A stretch of DNA of 64,000 nt from Hyphomicrobiales bacterium (GTDB taxonomy: Bacteria > Pseudomonadota > Alphaproteobacteria > Rhizobiales > Rhizobiaceae), in NCBI GenBank assembly GCA_900472485.1, contig UCII01000012.1, positions 379,146-443,145 on the forward strand. Direction: 5' to 3'. A program made the translations under genes and the position numbers. The notes under the pieces were generated by a model. That model ran no database searches. It worked only from the letters and a program-made list of their open reading frames with translations, and was not told the origin of the DNA. Shown one piece after another: positions 16,943 to 24,901 of this stretch (within the stretch, counting starts at the first letter, position 1; each line of letters opens with the position of its first letter).

Positions 16943-17932
16943 CTAATCCTGTTTTTTTGCCTGTTTGGCAAGGGGGTGATGTGTTTGGACCAGCTGATGA
17001 AGGCGTTCTTCCAGCACATGTGTGTAGATTTGCGTCGTCGAAATGTCCGAATGGCCGAGAAGTTCCTGCACGACGCGCAGGTCCGCGCCGTTGGCGAGAA
17101 GATGGCTCGCGAAGGCATGGCGCATCACATGCGGTGAGATCATCGAAGGCGTCAGGCCGGCCCGGATGGCAAGGTCCTTGAGATCGCGCGCAAAAACCTG
17201 ACGCGGCAGGTAGCCCTGCCTGGAAGCGGCGGGGAAAAGCCATGGGCTTTCGGGGGCAGGGTTCTTGGCGTTTGCCGCAATCTCGGCCTGCAGCCGTCCA
17301 TAGCTCCTCAGCGCCGAAATGGCCGACTGCGACAGCGGCACCAGCCGCTCCTTGTTGCCTTTGCCGCGGATCATCAGGAAGCGGCCTTCCTGATCCAAGA
17401 CTTTCGCCGGCAGAGAGACGAGTTCGCTGACGCGCATGCCGGTGGCGTAGAGCATTTCCAGGAGCACCAGCATGCGCAGGCGCTGCAGCCGGTCCGGTCC
17501 ATCGGCAGCGGCCTCTTTCTCCGCCTGGGTCAGAAGCCTCGTCACCTCATCGACGCCCATCGTCTTCGGAAGGGCACGGCCCTTCTTGGGGGCATCGAGG
17601 ATCCCCGTCGGGTCGTCCGTGCGCAGACCTTCAGCATAGAGGAACTTATAGAATTGCCGCATGGCGGAGAGCCGGCGTGCCTGGGAGGATGGTTTGAAGC
17701 CCTGGCTCGACAGGCTGGAAAGATAGGTGCCCAGATCGCCGGAGCTGGCTTCCGTCAGGCGGACGTTCTGCCCGGAGAGGAATGAATGGAGATCATCGAG
17801 ATCACGCTCGTAGGATTGCAGCGTGTTGACGGCAGCACCCCGCTCGGCGCTCATCATCTCCAGAAAGGCTTCCAGATGCACTCGCCCCAGATCCCTCTTG
17901 CCCGCTCGTACATTTTCGGCTTGCGCGCTCAT
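16943..17932 (-). CDS. xerD: Site-specific tyrosine recombinase XerD
   Basis: 329 residues. With XerC it resolves chromosome dimers at dif. The N-terminal SAM-like core-binding domain (residues about 15-100) and catalytic domain are complete, with R167, K192, H268, R271, H294 and nucleophile Y303. It is slightly longer than E. coli XerD (298). Its location in a core block, not beside a mobile element, and its similarity pattern favour the housekeeping role. The ATG at 17932 overlaps the stop codon of the small membrane gene upstream (ATGA). accA follows. Confidence 0.94.
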   Translation of the reverse strand: MSAQAENVRAGKRDLGRVHLEAFLEMMSAERGAAVNTLQSYERDLDDLHSFLSGQNVRLTEASSGDLGTYLSSLSSQGFKPSSQARRLSAMRQFYKFLYAEGLRTDDPTGILDAPKKGRALPKTMGVDEVTRLLTQAEKEAAADGPDRLQRLRMLVLLEMLYATGMRVSELVSLPAKVLDQEGRFLMIRGKGNKERLVPLSQSAISALRSYGRLQAEIAANAKNPAPESPWLFPAASRQGYLPRQVFARDLKDLAIRAGLTPSMISPHVMRHAFASHLLANGADLRVVQELLGHSDISTTQIYTHVLEERLHQLVQTHHPLAKQAKKQD

Positions 17933-18096
17933 GGTTTCAGCGAGCCTGTCGTCGGCGGGTTGAGGCGTTCGGGAGCAATGCGGATCGTCACATCGCGTGG
18001 CTGGGGATCGACGAAGAGCACCAGAGCCCACATCGCTCCATATATCGATCCGGCGATGACCGCACAGATGACAAGGAAGCGAAACAGGGTTGGCAT
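17929..18096 (-). CDS. 55-residue single-span membrane peptide upstream of xerD
   Basis: A short open frame: MPTLFRFLVICAVIAGSIYG begins it, one transmembrane helix spans about residues 5-30, and a polar, proline-rich tail (DPQPRDV and RLNPPTTGS) follows. A GGAGAG ribosome site sits 7 bases before the ATG, and the TGA stop overlaps the xerD ATG by the classic ATGA arrangement, both strong signs of a real, coupled gene. No homologue is recognised by eye. The protein is probably in the inner membrane with its tail on one side; function unknown. Gene callers with a longer minimum length would miss it. Confidence 0.75.
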   Translation of the reverse strand: MPTLFRFLVICAVIAGSIYGAMWALVLFVDPQPRDVTIRIAPERLNPPTTGSLKP

Positions 18097-18256
18097 TCGA
18101 AAACTCTCCTTCGCCGTTCATTGGCGCGGCGATGCGCAATAATTATGTCCTTCAAGGATTAGCTGAAGGATATTGCAGACATGTTTACGATAGCGGCGTC
18201 TTGACGCTACCGGCGCATTTGACGATACCGTTTCCAAAGAAATTGTGAATGGGCCG

Positions 18257-18850
18257 ATGAGTGAACAAGTCCTGACCCTTGCCGAGAGCCTTAAAGACAG
18301 GGCGCGTGCTGCGCTCGGTCAGCGCAATCTCGTCTTCGTGGGATTGATGGGAGCAGGAAAATCCTCGATCGGCCGGCCCGTCGCGCAGCAGCTCGGCCTT
18401 CCCTTCGTCGATACGGATATCGAGATCGAGCGCGTGTCGCGCATGACGATCGCCGAACTATTTGCCGCCTATGGCGAGCAGGAGTTCCGGGCGCTGGAAA
18501 CGCGTGTCATCAAGCGGCTCCTCAAGGGCGGCCCACGTGTCGTCTCGACGGGCGGCGGCGCGTTCATCAACGAAAGCACGCGGCTGCATGTCAAGCGCGG
18601 CAGTCTTTCCGTCTGGCTGAAGGCCGATCTCGACGTGCTGTGGGATCGGGTGAACAAGCGTGACACGCGCCCTCTGCTCAAGACAGAGAATCCGAAACAG
18701 ACCCTCGAGAACCTGATGAATGCGCGTTATCCGATCTATGCGGAAGCCGATATCACGGTTCTCTCCCGCGACGTAAACAAGGATATCATGGTCAGGGAAG
18801 TCCTTGCCGCCATCGCCGAGGGAAAGAAAACAGAAAGCAAAATACCATGA
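18257..18850 (+). CDS. aroK: Shikimate kinase
   Basis: 197 residues from ATG 18257; an in-frame GTG at 18245 would add four residues. It phosphorylates shikimate with ATP in the aromatic pathway. The Walker A GLMGAGKSS lies at residues 29-37, the shikimate-binding D and R in the DTDIE and RALE regions, and STGGGAF and RDTRPLL are conserved. An N-terminal extension of about 20 residues before the P-loop is usual in rhizobia. Its stop overlaps the aroB ATG by four bases. Confidence 0.95.
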   Translation: MSEQVLTLAESLKDRARAALGQRNLVFVGLMGAGKSSIGRPVAQQLGLPFVDTDIEIERVSRMTIAELFAAYGEQEFRALETRVIKRLLKGGPRVVSTGGGAFINESTRLHVKRGSLSVWLKADLDVLWDRVNKRDTRPLLKTENPKQTLENLMNARYPIYAEADITVLSRDVNKDIMVREVLAAIAEGKKTESKIP

Positions 18851-19977
18851 ATGCGATTACACCGGCTTCCGCCGAGCGTCTCGTGCGCGTGCCTCTCGGC
18901 GAGCGTGCCTATGACATCCTGATCGGTCCCGGCCTGATAGCCCGTGCGGGCCAGGAGATCGCAGCCCGGCTGAAGGGCCGCAAGGCCGCCGTCGTCACCG
19001 ATGAAAATGTGGCGCCGCTCTATCTCGCTGCGTTGGTTGCCAGCCTTGAAGCGGCCGGCATCCAGGCGTCGAGCCTCGTTTTGCCCGCCGGTGAAAAGAC
19101 AAAAAGTTTCGAGCATCTGATCACCGTTTGCGATGCGGTGCTGACGGCGCGTGTGGAGCGCAACGATGCGGTGATCGCGCTTGGCGGCGGCGTCATCGGC
19201 GATCTCTCGGGCTTTGCCGCCGGCATCGTGCGCCGCGGCGTTCGTTTCGTCCAGGTGCCGACCTCGCTGCTGTCGCAGGTGGATTCGTCGGTCGGCGGCA
19301 AGACCGGCATCAACACCCATCACGGCAAGAACCTCGTCGGCGTCTTCCATCAGCCGGACCTGGTGCTTGCCGATACCGATGTGCTGAATACGCTGAGCGA
19401 GCGCGAATTCCGCGCCGGCTATGCCGAAGTCGCCAAATACGGCCTGATCGACAAGCCGGATTTCTTCGCCTGGCTCGAGGCGAACTGGAGGCAAGTCTTT
19501 GCTGGTGGCGCGGCCCGCATCGAGGCGATTGCCGCGAGTTGTCAGGCGAAATCCGATGTCGTCGTTGCCGACGAACGTGAAAACGGGGCGCGGGCCTTGC
19601 TCAATCTCGGCCACACCTTCGGCCATGCGCTCGAAGCGGCAACCGCCTATGACAGCCGCCGGCTGGTGCACGGCGAGGGTGTGGCGATCGGCATGGTGCT
19701 GGCGCATGAATTTTCCGCGCGCCTCAATCTGGCGAGCCCCGATGAAGCCAAGCGTGTCGAGACGCATCTGAAGGCCGTAGGCTTGCCGACGCGGATGGGC
19801 GATATTCCGGGCGAGCTGCCGCCGGCCGAAGTGCTGATGGATGCGATCGCGCAGGACAAGAAGGTCAAGAGCGGCAAGCTCACCTTCATCCTCACGCATG
19901 GTATCGGCCAGTCCTTCGTTGCCGACGAGGTGCCGTCTTCCGAAGTCCTGAGTTTCCTGAAGGAAAAACATCCCTGA
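18847..19977 (+). CDS. aroB: 3-dehydroquinate synthase
   Basis: 376 residues. It cyclises DAHP to 3-dehydroquinate, the second step of the shikimate pathway, using NAD and a divalent metal. Signature blocks are GGGVIGDLSGFAAG, PTSLLSQVDSSVGGKTGIN, and the metal-site region NLGHTFGHALE with GEGVAIGM. It overlaps aroK by ATGA, and its own stop overlaps the next start by one base, making a tight three-gene operon. Confidence 0.97.
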   Translation: MNAITPASAERLVRVPLGERAYDILIGPGLIARAGQEIAARLKGRKAAVVTDENVAPLYLAALVASLEAAGIQASSLVLPAGEKTKSFEHLITVCDAVLTARVERNDAVIALGGGVIGDLSGFAAGIVRRGVRFVQVPTSLLSQVDSSVGGKTGINTHHGKNLVGVFHQPDLVLADTDVLNTLSEREFRAGYAEVAKYGLIDKPDFFAWLEANWRQVFAGGAARIEAIAASCQAKSDVVVADERENGARALLNLGHTFGHALEAATAYDSRRLVHGEGVAIGMVLAHEFSARLNLASPDEAKRVETHLKAVGLPTRMGDIPGELPPAEVLMDAIAQDKKVKSGKLTFILTHGIGQSFVADEVPSSEVLSFLKEKHP

Positions 19978-21293
19978 TGACCGTCGAGGGCACGCTGGCT
20001 GTATTGCTCGAATATTGGCCCGAGATCATCTCGATCATCGTGCTCGTGTTGGTGTCGGCGTTTTTTTCCGGTTCGGAGACGGCACTTACCGCCGTCTCGC
20101 GTACCCGCATTCATACGCTGGAGGCCAATGGCGATGAAAGCGCAGGTATCGTGCGCCACCTCATCGAGCGTCGGGATCGGCTGATCGGCACCTTGCTTAT
20201 CGGCAACAACCTCGCGAATATCTTGGCGTCTTCGCTGGCGACCAGCGTTTTCCTCGGTCTGTTCGGTAATTCGGGCGTGGCGCTGGCAACGGCAGCGATG
20301 ACTGTCATTCTCGTCATCTTCGCTGAAGTCCTGCCGAAGAGTTGGGCGATTTCTACGCCGGATCGCTTTGCGCTCAATGTGGCGGCGCCGGTGCGGCTGT
20401 TTGTCGCGATCGTCGGCCCCGTATCGAGTTTCGTCAACGCCATCGTGCGCTGGATCCTTGGCCTGTTCGGCATCAACCTCTCCAAGGAGGTGTCTATGCT
20501 GTCGGCGCACGAGGAGCTGCGCGGCGCTGTCGATCTGCTCCACCGGGAGGGTTCGGTCGTCAAAGCCGACCGCGATCGCCTGGGCGGCGTCCTCGATCTC
20601 GGCGAGCTGGAACTGTCAGACATCATGGTGCACCGTACGGCGATGCGCGCCATCAATGCCGATGATCCGCCAGAGGTGGTCGTGCGTGCGATCCTCGACA
20701 GCCCCTATACGCGCATGCCGCTCTGGCGCGGCACCATCGACAACATCATCGGCGTCGTGCATGCCAAGGACCTGCTGCGAGCCTTGGCGGAACGCAATGT
20801 CGAGCCGGAAAATCTCGATATCGTCAAGATCGCGCAAAAGCCCTGGTTCGTGCCCGACAGCACCAACCTCGAAGATCAGCTCAACGCCTTTCTGCGCCGC
20901 AAGCAGCATTTCGCCGTCGTCGTCGACGAATATGGCGAGGTGCAGGGCATTGTCACCCTGGAAGACATTTTGGAGGAGATCGTCGGTGATATCGCCGACG
21001 AGCACGACCTCGATATCCAGGGCGTGCGGCAGGAGGCCGACGGCTCGATCGTCGTTGACGGCGTCGTACCGATTCGCGACCTGAACCGCGCGCTCGACTG
21101 GGATCTGCCTGACGAAGAGGCGACGACGATCGCCGGCCTCGTCATCCACGAATCGATGACCATCCCCGAAGAGCGGCAGGCCTTCACCTTTTATGGCAAG
21201 CGCTTCATCGTCATGAAGCGCGAAAAGAACCGCATCACCAAGCTGCGCATCCGCCCCGCCGAAACGGAAGAGGCAAAGCCGGGCCAGGCTTGA
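19977..21293 (+). CDS. CorC/HlyC (CNNM-like) membrane protein with CBS pair
   Basis: 438 residues. The N-terminal DUF21 domain contains four hydrophobic segments (about residues 12-35, 68-90, 98-120, 138-160, starting ILVLVSAFFSGSETALTAVS). A CBS-domain pair (about 215-340) and a C-terminal CorC_HlyC domain (about 350-430) follow. Family members take part in Mg2+/Co2+ export or resistance; the old 'hemolysin' name is historical. Its start overlaps the aroB stop (TGATG), so it is co-translated with the aromatic genes although no functional link is evident. Confidence 0.9.
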   Translation: MTVEGTLAVLLEYWPEIISIIVLVLVSAFFSGSETALTAVSRTRIHTLEANGDESAGIVRHLIERRDRLIGTLLIGNNLANILASSLATSVFLGLFGNSGVALATAAMTVILVIFAEVLPKSWAISTPDRFALNVAAPVRLFVAIVGPVSSFVNAIVRWILGLFGINLSKEVSMLSAHEELRGAVDLLHREGSVVKADRDRLGGVLDLGELELSDIMVHRTAMRAINADDPPEVVVRAILDSPYTRMPLWRGTIDNIIGVVHAKDLLRALAERNVEPENLDIVKIAQKPWFVPDSTNLEDQLNAFLRRKQHFAVVVDEYGEVQGIVTLEDILEEIVGDIADEHDLDIQGVRQEADGSIVVDGVVPIRDLNRALDWDLPDEEATTIAGLVIHESMTIPEERQAFTFYGKRFIVMKREKNRITKLRIRPAETEEAKPGQA

Positions 21294-21372
21294 TTCTCAA
21301 GAGATTAATTGTTTGGCAGGGGCATGAGGGGAATGCTTCTTGTTAGTTATGCCTGCACATCCTAATGTATTA

Positions 21373-21450
21373 TGTACATCTATAGATGTACAATATATTA
21401 ATATTTGCATTGCTTTAGCTACGCAAATAGCTTAAAATTGTACAGCTATA
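21373..21450 (+). promoter_or_regulatory. Palindromic operator region of the HTH/Fic pair
   Basis: A perfect 20-bp palindrome, TGTACATCTATAGATGTACA, at 21373-21392 lies in an AT-rich leader. A second partial copy, TGTACAGCTATA, at 21439-21450 matches its first half in 11 of 12 positions. Both stand before the HTH gene at 21480, the usual place for an autorepressor site. Binding is inferred. Confidence 0.65.
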
Positions 21451-21479
21451 ACTGGCAAACTGATACTGGCGACAAGCTG

Positions 21480-21941
21480 ATGAATGTTAAGAAAACAATG
21501 GTGAAGCAATATGTTAGGCTGGTCGACAGGGCTGCGCACCAGCTCTGGAGTGACTTGCCGACTGAAGGCTGGATAACCACCATGAGGAAAGCGCTGGGAA
21601 TGTCCGTACAGCAACTTGCGGATCGGCTAGGGGTAAGCCGTGGTGCGATTTACCAGGCGGAGCAAAATGAGCGTTTGAAGACGATCTCCATCGGGCAGCT
21701 GGAAAAGCTAGCGGAAGCGATGGGCGGGCGTTTCGTTTATGGCATTGTGCCGAAGGGCTCGGTCGAAGAGATGATTATGGATCAAGCGCGGATAAAGGCA
21801 CGATCGATGATCTATCGGACAAATGCCCATATGGCCCTGGAGAAACAGGCCCTGCAGCCGGATAGTCTCAACGACGAGATCGAGAGTCTCGCCAGGGAAA
21901 TCGCGGAAAAAAGACCATCGGATGTTTGGGCAGCGGATTGA
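21480..21941 (+). CDS. 'Mobile mystery protein A' family HTH protein
   Basis: 153 residues from ATG 21480 (the frame is open from 21405; an ATG at 21498 is a possible alternative; no strong ribosome site). An XRE-type helix-turn-helix covers about residues 33-90 (MSVQQLADRLGVSRGAIYQAEQ is its core region). It is the known partner of the Fic-type 'mobile mystery protein B', a pair defined by sporadic distribution among bacteria. By position it should be the antitoxin/autorepressor. Its stop overlaps the next start (TGATG). The AT-rich leader and patchy family distribution point to lateral transfer. Confidence 0.88.
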   Translation: MNVKKTMVKQYVRLVDRAAHQLWSDLPTEGWITTMRKALGMSVQQLADRLGVSRGAIYQAEQNERLKTISIGQLEKLAEAMGGRFVYGIVPKGSVEEMIMDQARIKARSMIYRTNAHMALEKQALQPDSLNDEIESLAREIAEKRPSDVWAAD

Positions 21942-22525
21942 TGTTTCAGGAACCGGAGGGCGCGACGCCGCTTGGCGCTGACGATATCGAGGGACTGAAA
22001 TTCAGGCACATAACCACTCGTCTGCAACTCGACGAGCTTGAAAGCGCCAACATCACGGCCGGTCTTCGATGGGTGGCGCGACGGCGGACGGGTGACATCC
22101 TGACGGACGAATTCGTAAGGACACTCCACAAGAGGTTGTTTGGCGATGTTTGGATATGGGCTGGAACCTATCGTTTGACCGAGAAAAACATCGGTATCGA
22201 CCCATTTCAAATATCTGTTCAGCTTCGGATTCTTTTGGACGATGCGCGCTATTGGGCCGAGCATTTGGTTTTTCCGCCGAGGGAAGCCGCCGCCTACTTT
22301 CATCATAGAATGGTGCAGATACATCCCTTTCCGAATGGAAATGGCCGGCATGCTCGCATAGCGGCCGATATCTTCCTTCAAGACTATTTCGGGCATCCAC
22401 CGATCGAGTGGGCGAGTGGTGTGGACCTCCAGGCTGATAGCCAAAGGCGGAATGCCTATATCCTTGCTCTTCGGGCGGCAGATGCCGGCGATATGAAGCC
22501 GCTTTTCAGCTTTGTCGGAGCATAG
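21941..22525 (+). CDS. 'Mobile mystery protein B' Fic-domain protein
   Basis: 194 residues. Fic domains usually transfer AMP (or other nucleotide parts) to Ser/Thr/Tyr of target proteins. The active-site motif is complete: H128-P-F-P-N-G-N-G-R136. The N-terminus (FQEPEGATPLGADDIEGLK, then HITTRLQLDELE) is the conserved family opening. I could not identify a clear inhibitory (S/T)xxxE(G/N) helix within it, so inhibition may depend on the upstream HTH partner. The toxin role is inferred from the family and from the one-base overlap with the HTH gene. The next gene, bolA, is on the other strand. Confidence 0.9.
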   Translation: MFQEPEGATPLGADDIEGLKFRHITTRLQLDELESANITAGLRWVARRRTGDILTDEFVRTLHKRLFGDVWIWAGTYRLTEKNIGIDPFQISVQLRILLDDARYWAEHLVFPPREAAAYFHHRMVQIHPFPNGNGRHARIAADIFLQDYFGHPPIEWASGVDLQADSQRRNAYILALRAADAGDMKPLFSFVGA

Positions 22526-22567
22526 CGCAGTTGGGGCCGGCTTGGCCGATCTGCCGTCGAGGTCAGC

Positions 22568-22855
22568 CTACCAGCGCACCGCCTCTCCTGGAGCGGCGGG
22601 CTCTACCGCCAGTGCATGCAGACCCGCATCCAATTCCGGCTTCAAAAGCTCGTTGATCGCCCTGTGGCGAGCGAGGCGCGGCATGCCCGAGAACTTGGCG
22701 GACACGATGCGAACTCTTATATGAGTTTCGCCGGTTCCGGTCATGTCGGGCTGATGACCCGCATGCAGGTGGCTTTCGTTGATGACGGCAAGGCGCTCGG
22801 GCGCGAACGCGTCAGTGAGCTTCCGCTCAATGCGGGATTGCAGTGTCGTTTCCAT
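22568..22855 (-). CDS. BolA-family protein
   Basis: 95 residues from the ATG at 22855, which opens METTLQSRIERKL as BolA proteins do. The core holds INESHLHAGH, the FSGMPRLARHRAINELL segment and a conserved C-terminal His. BolA proteins pair with monothiol glutaredoxins to sense or move Fe-S clusters, and some act as transcription regulators. Divergent from the J-domain gene with a 108-base gap. An upstream in-frame extension to 22897 is Arg-rich and unlikely. Confidence 0.9.
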   Translation of the reverse strand: METTLQSRIERKLTDAFAPERLAVINESHLHAGHQPDMTGTGETHIRVRIVSAKFSGMPRLARHRAINELLKPELDAGLHALAVEPAAPGEAVRW

Positions 22856-22963
22856 ATTCCCGCGTCGACCTCGCTTGCGAAAAAAAGGCTCCCACAAAGC
22901 CTATAACATTCCTGTTTGTCAATTCTTGTTGTGGGGTATCCAAGGCCCCATAATTAGGACGCC

Positions 22964-23584
22964 ATGAGACTTGATTCAAAATATTTCGATCGTATCCGCA
23001 CACGCCGCAAGCGCGCGCAGGAACCCGAACAGGGTCCGCCGACGTGTCAGTGGGACGGCTGCGACAAACACGGCACGCATCGCGCCCCGGTGGGGCGCAA
23101 TGCGGAAGGACAGTTCTTTTTGTTCTGCTTCGAGCATGTCAAGGAATACAACAAGGGCTACAATTATTTCTCCGGCCTCTCGGACGGGGAGATCGCGCGC
23201 TACCAGAAGGAAGCCATCACCGGCCACCGTCCGACCTGGACGGTCGGTGTGAACAAGGCTGCCAAGAACAGTCCGCTTCAATCGGATATCCGCTCCGGTT
23301 CCTATTCCCGCGTTCGCGACCCCTTCGGCTTCGTTAGGGAAGGCGAGGGGCAGGGGCGGGGACCGCGTTTCCCGCAGCAGCGCAAGCTGAAAACGCTGGA
23401 AGCGAAGGCCTTCGATACGATGGGGCTTGGCGCCACCGCCACGGCGCCGGAGATCAAGCGTCGCTACAAGGAATTGGTGAAAATGCACCACCCCGATGCC
23501 AATGGCGGCGACCGCGGCTCGGAAGAGCGCTTCCGCGCGGTCATTCAGGCCTATCAATTATTGAAGCAGAACGGTTTTTGTTAA
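22964..23584 (+). CDS. J-domain protein with N-terminal Cys/His cluster
   Basis: 206 residues. A DnaJ domain lies at the C-terminus (about residues 150-206) with the invariant HPD at 176-178 (KMHHPDANGG), which stimulates Hsp70 ATPase. The N-terminal half contains CQWDGCDKHG (C28, C33, H36) and FCFEH (C55, H58), a spacing that could bind zinc. The reversed order (J domain last) separates it from classical DnaJ; the client is unknown. It lies between bolA and cobS, but the 310-base gap to cobS argues against one operon. Confidence 0.88.
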   Translation: MRLDSKYFDRIRTRRKRAQEPEQGPPTCQWDGCDKHGTHRAPVGRNAEGQFFLFCFEHVKEYNKGYNYFSGLSDGEIARYQKEAITGHRPTWTVGVNKAAKNSPLQSDIRSGSYSRVRDPFGFVREGEGQGRGPRFPQQRKLKTLEAKAFDTMGLGATATAPEIKRRYKELVKMHHPDANGGDRGSEERFRAVIQAYQLLKQNGFC

Positions 23585-23894
23585 TTCCCGTCCTTGCTCT
23601 CCGCCTTCAATCAGGTATGGTCCAAATCGGCTGAAGCTGCGGGCAACCGCGGCAGGGTGCGCATTTGGCTGGCTGCACCTCGGTCAACTTTCCGGACGCG
23701 GCGTTTCTTGTCCGGGGACTCTGTTCAAGGATGCTCGCAAGCGATCATATCATCGCGCCGAGATTTTGCTTTAGTCCCGGAGAAGTATCGCCGCTGTTCC
23801 GACCGAACGGATGCGGGCAACAAGCTGCGGCGTTTCGGAAAAAATCGGCTGAGTTTGATATGGCAGGGTGAGAGCCACCCGTCCTGGAGACATG
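23585..23894 (+). other. Leader region upstream of cobS
   Basis: 310 bases without a convincing gene (one 104-codon open frame has no protein-like composition). I looked for a cobalamin riboswitch because cobS-cobT follow, but the conserved B12-box core is not recognisable. The stretch contains small GC-rich hairpins only. It must carry the cobST promoter. Confidence 0.4.
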
Positions 23895-24884
23895 ATGAGC
23901 AAGATTGACCTTGATATTTCCGAAGTTCCCGACACCACCGTTTCGGTCCGTGAAGTCTTCGGCATCGATTCCGACATCCGCGTCCCTGCCTATAGCCAGG
24001 GTAGCGCCTACGTGCCCGATCTGGATACGGATTACCTTTTCGACCGCGAGACCACGCTCGCCATTCTCGCGGGCTTTGCTCATAACCGCCGCGTGATGAT
24101 CTCGGGCTACCACGGTACCGGCAAGTCCTCCCATATCGAGCAGGTCGCCGCGCGTCTCAACTGGCCGTGCGTGCGTATCAACCTCGACAGCCACGTCAGC
24201 CGTATCGACCTCGTCGGCAAGGATGCCATCGTCGTCAAGGACGGGCTACAGGTCACCGAATTCAAGGACGGCATCCTGCCCTGGGCCTACCAGCACAATG
24301 TCGCGCTCGTCTTCGACGAATACGATGCCGGCCGTCCGGACGTGATGTTCGTCATCCAGCGCGTGCTGGAATCGTCGGGCCGCCTGACGCTGCTCGACCA
24401 GAGCCGCGTCATCCGTCCTCACCCGGCCTTCCGCCTGTTCGCGACGGCCAACACCATCGGTCTCGGTGATACCACAGGCCTCTATCACGGCACGCAGCAG
24501 ATCAACCAGGCGCAGATGGACCGCTGGTCGATCGTGACGACGCTGAACTACCTGCCGCACAACAACGAAGTTGATATCGTGCTGGCGAAGGTGAAGTCCT
24601 TCCGCACCGACAAGGGCCGGGACACCGTTTCCAAGATGGTGCGTGTGGCTGATCTGACGCGTGCGGCCTTCATGAACGGCGATCTGTCGACCGTCATGAG
24701 CCCGCGTACCGTCATCACCTGGGCCGAGAATGCGGAAATCTTTGGTGATGTCGCCTTTGCCTTCCGCGTCACCTTCCTCAACAAGTGTGACGAGCTGGAG
24801 CGGCCGCTGGTCGCCGAGCACTATCAGCGCGCCTTCGGTGTCGAGCTGAAGGAAAGTGCCGCCAATATCGTGCTCGAAGCCTAG
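23895..24884 (+). CDS. cobS: Cobaltochelatase subunit CobS
   Basis: 329 residues. AAA+ ATPase that, with CobT and CobN, inserts cobalt into hydrogenobyrinic acid a,c-diamide in aerobic B12 synthesis. Walker A is GYHGTGKSS (about residues 77-85); the Walker B region is VALVFDEYDAG; sensor residues lie in FATANTIGLGD. It is close to the well-studied Pseudomonas denitrificans protein throughout. Of two adjacent ATGs (23892, 23895), the second is better spaced from GGAG. It is 17 bases before cobT. cobN is not in the window. Confidence 0.97.
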   Translation: MSKIDLDISEVPDTTVSVREVFGIDSDIRVPAYSQGSAYVPDLDTDYLFDRETTLAILAGFAHNRRVMISGYHGTGKSSHIEQVAARLNWPCVRINLDSHVSRIDLVGKDAIVVKDGLQVTEFKDGILPWAYQHNVALVFDEYDAGRPDVMFVIQRVLESSGRLTLLDQSRVIRPHPAFRLFATANTIGLGDTTGLYHGTQQINQAQMDRWSIVTTLNYLPHNNEVDIVLAKVKSFRTDKGRDTVSKMVRVADLTRAAFMNGDLSTVMSPRTVITWAENAEIFGDVAFAFRVTFLNKCDELERPLVAEHYQRAFGVELKESAANIVLEA

Positions 24885-24901
24885 GGAAGAACTCACACAT
24901 T

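Noticed and set aside
16943..17932. Tyrosine recombinase as a sign of an integrated element
   Set aside because: It fits housekeeping XerD in sequence, length and neighbours (accA, aroK), and no att site or cargo is beside it.
23585..23894. Cobalamin riboswitch before cobS
   Set aside because: The conserved B12-box core is not present; only ordinary GC-rich hairpins are seen.
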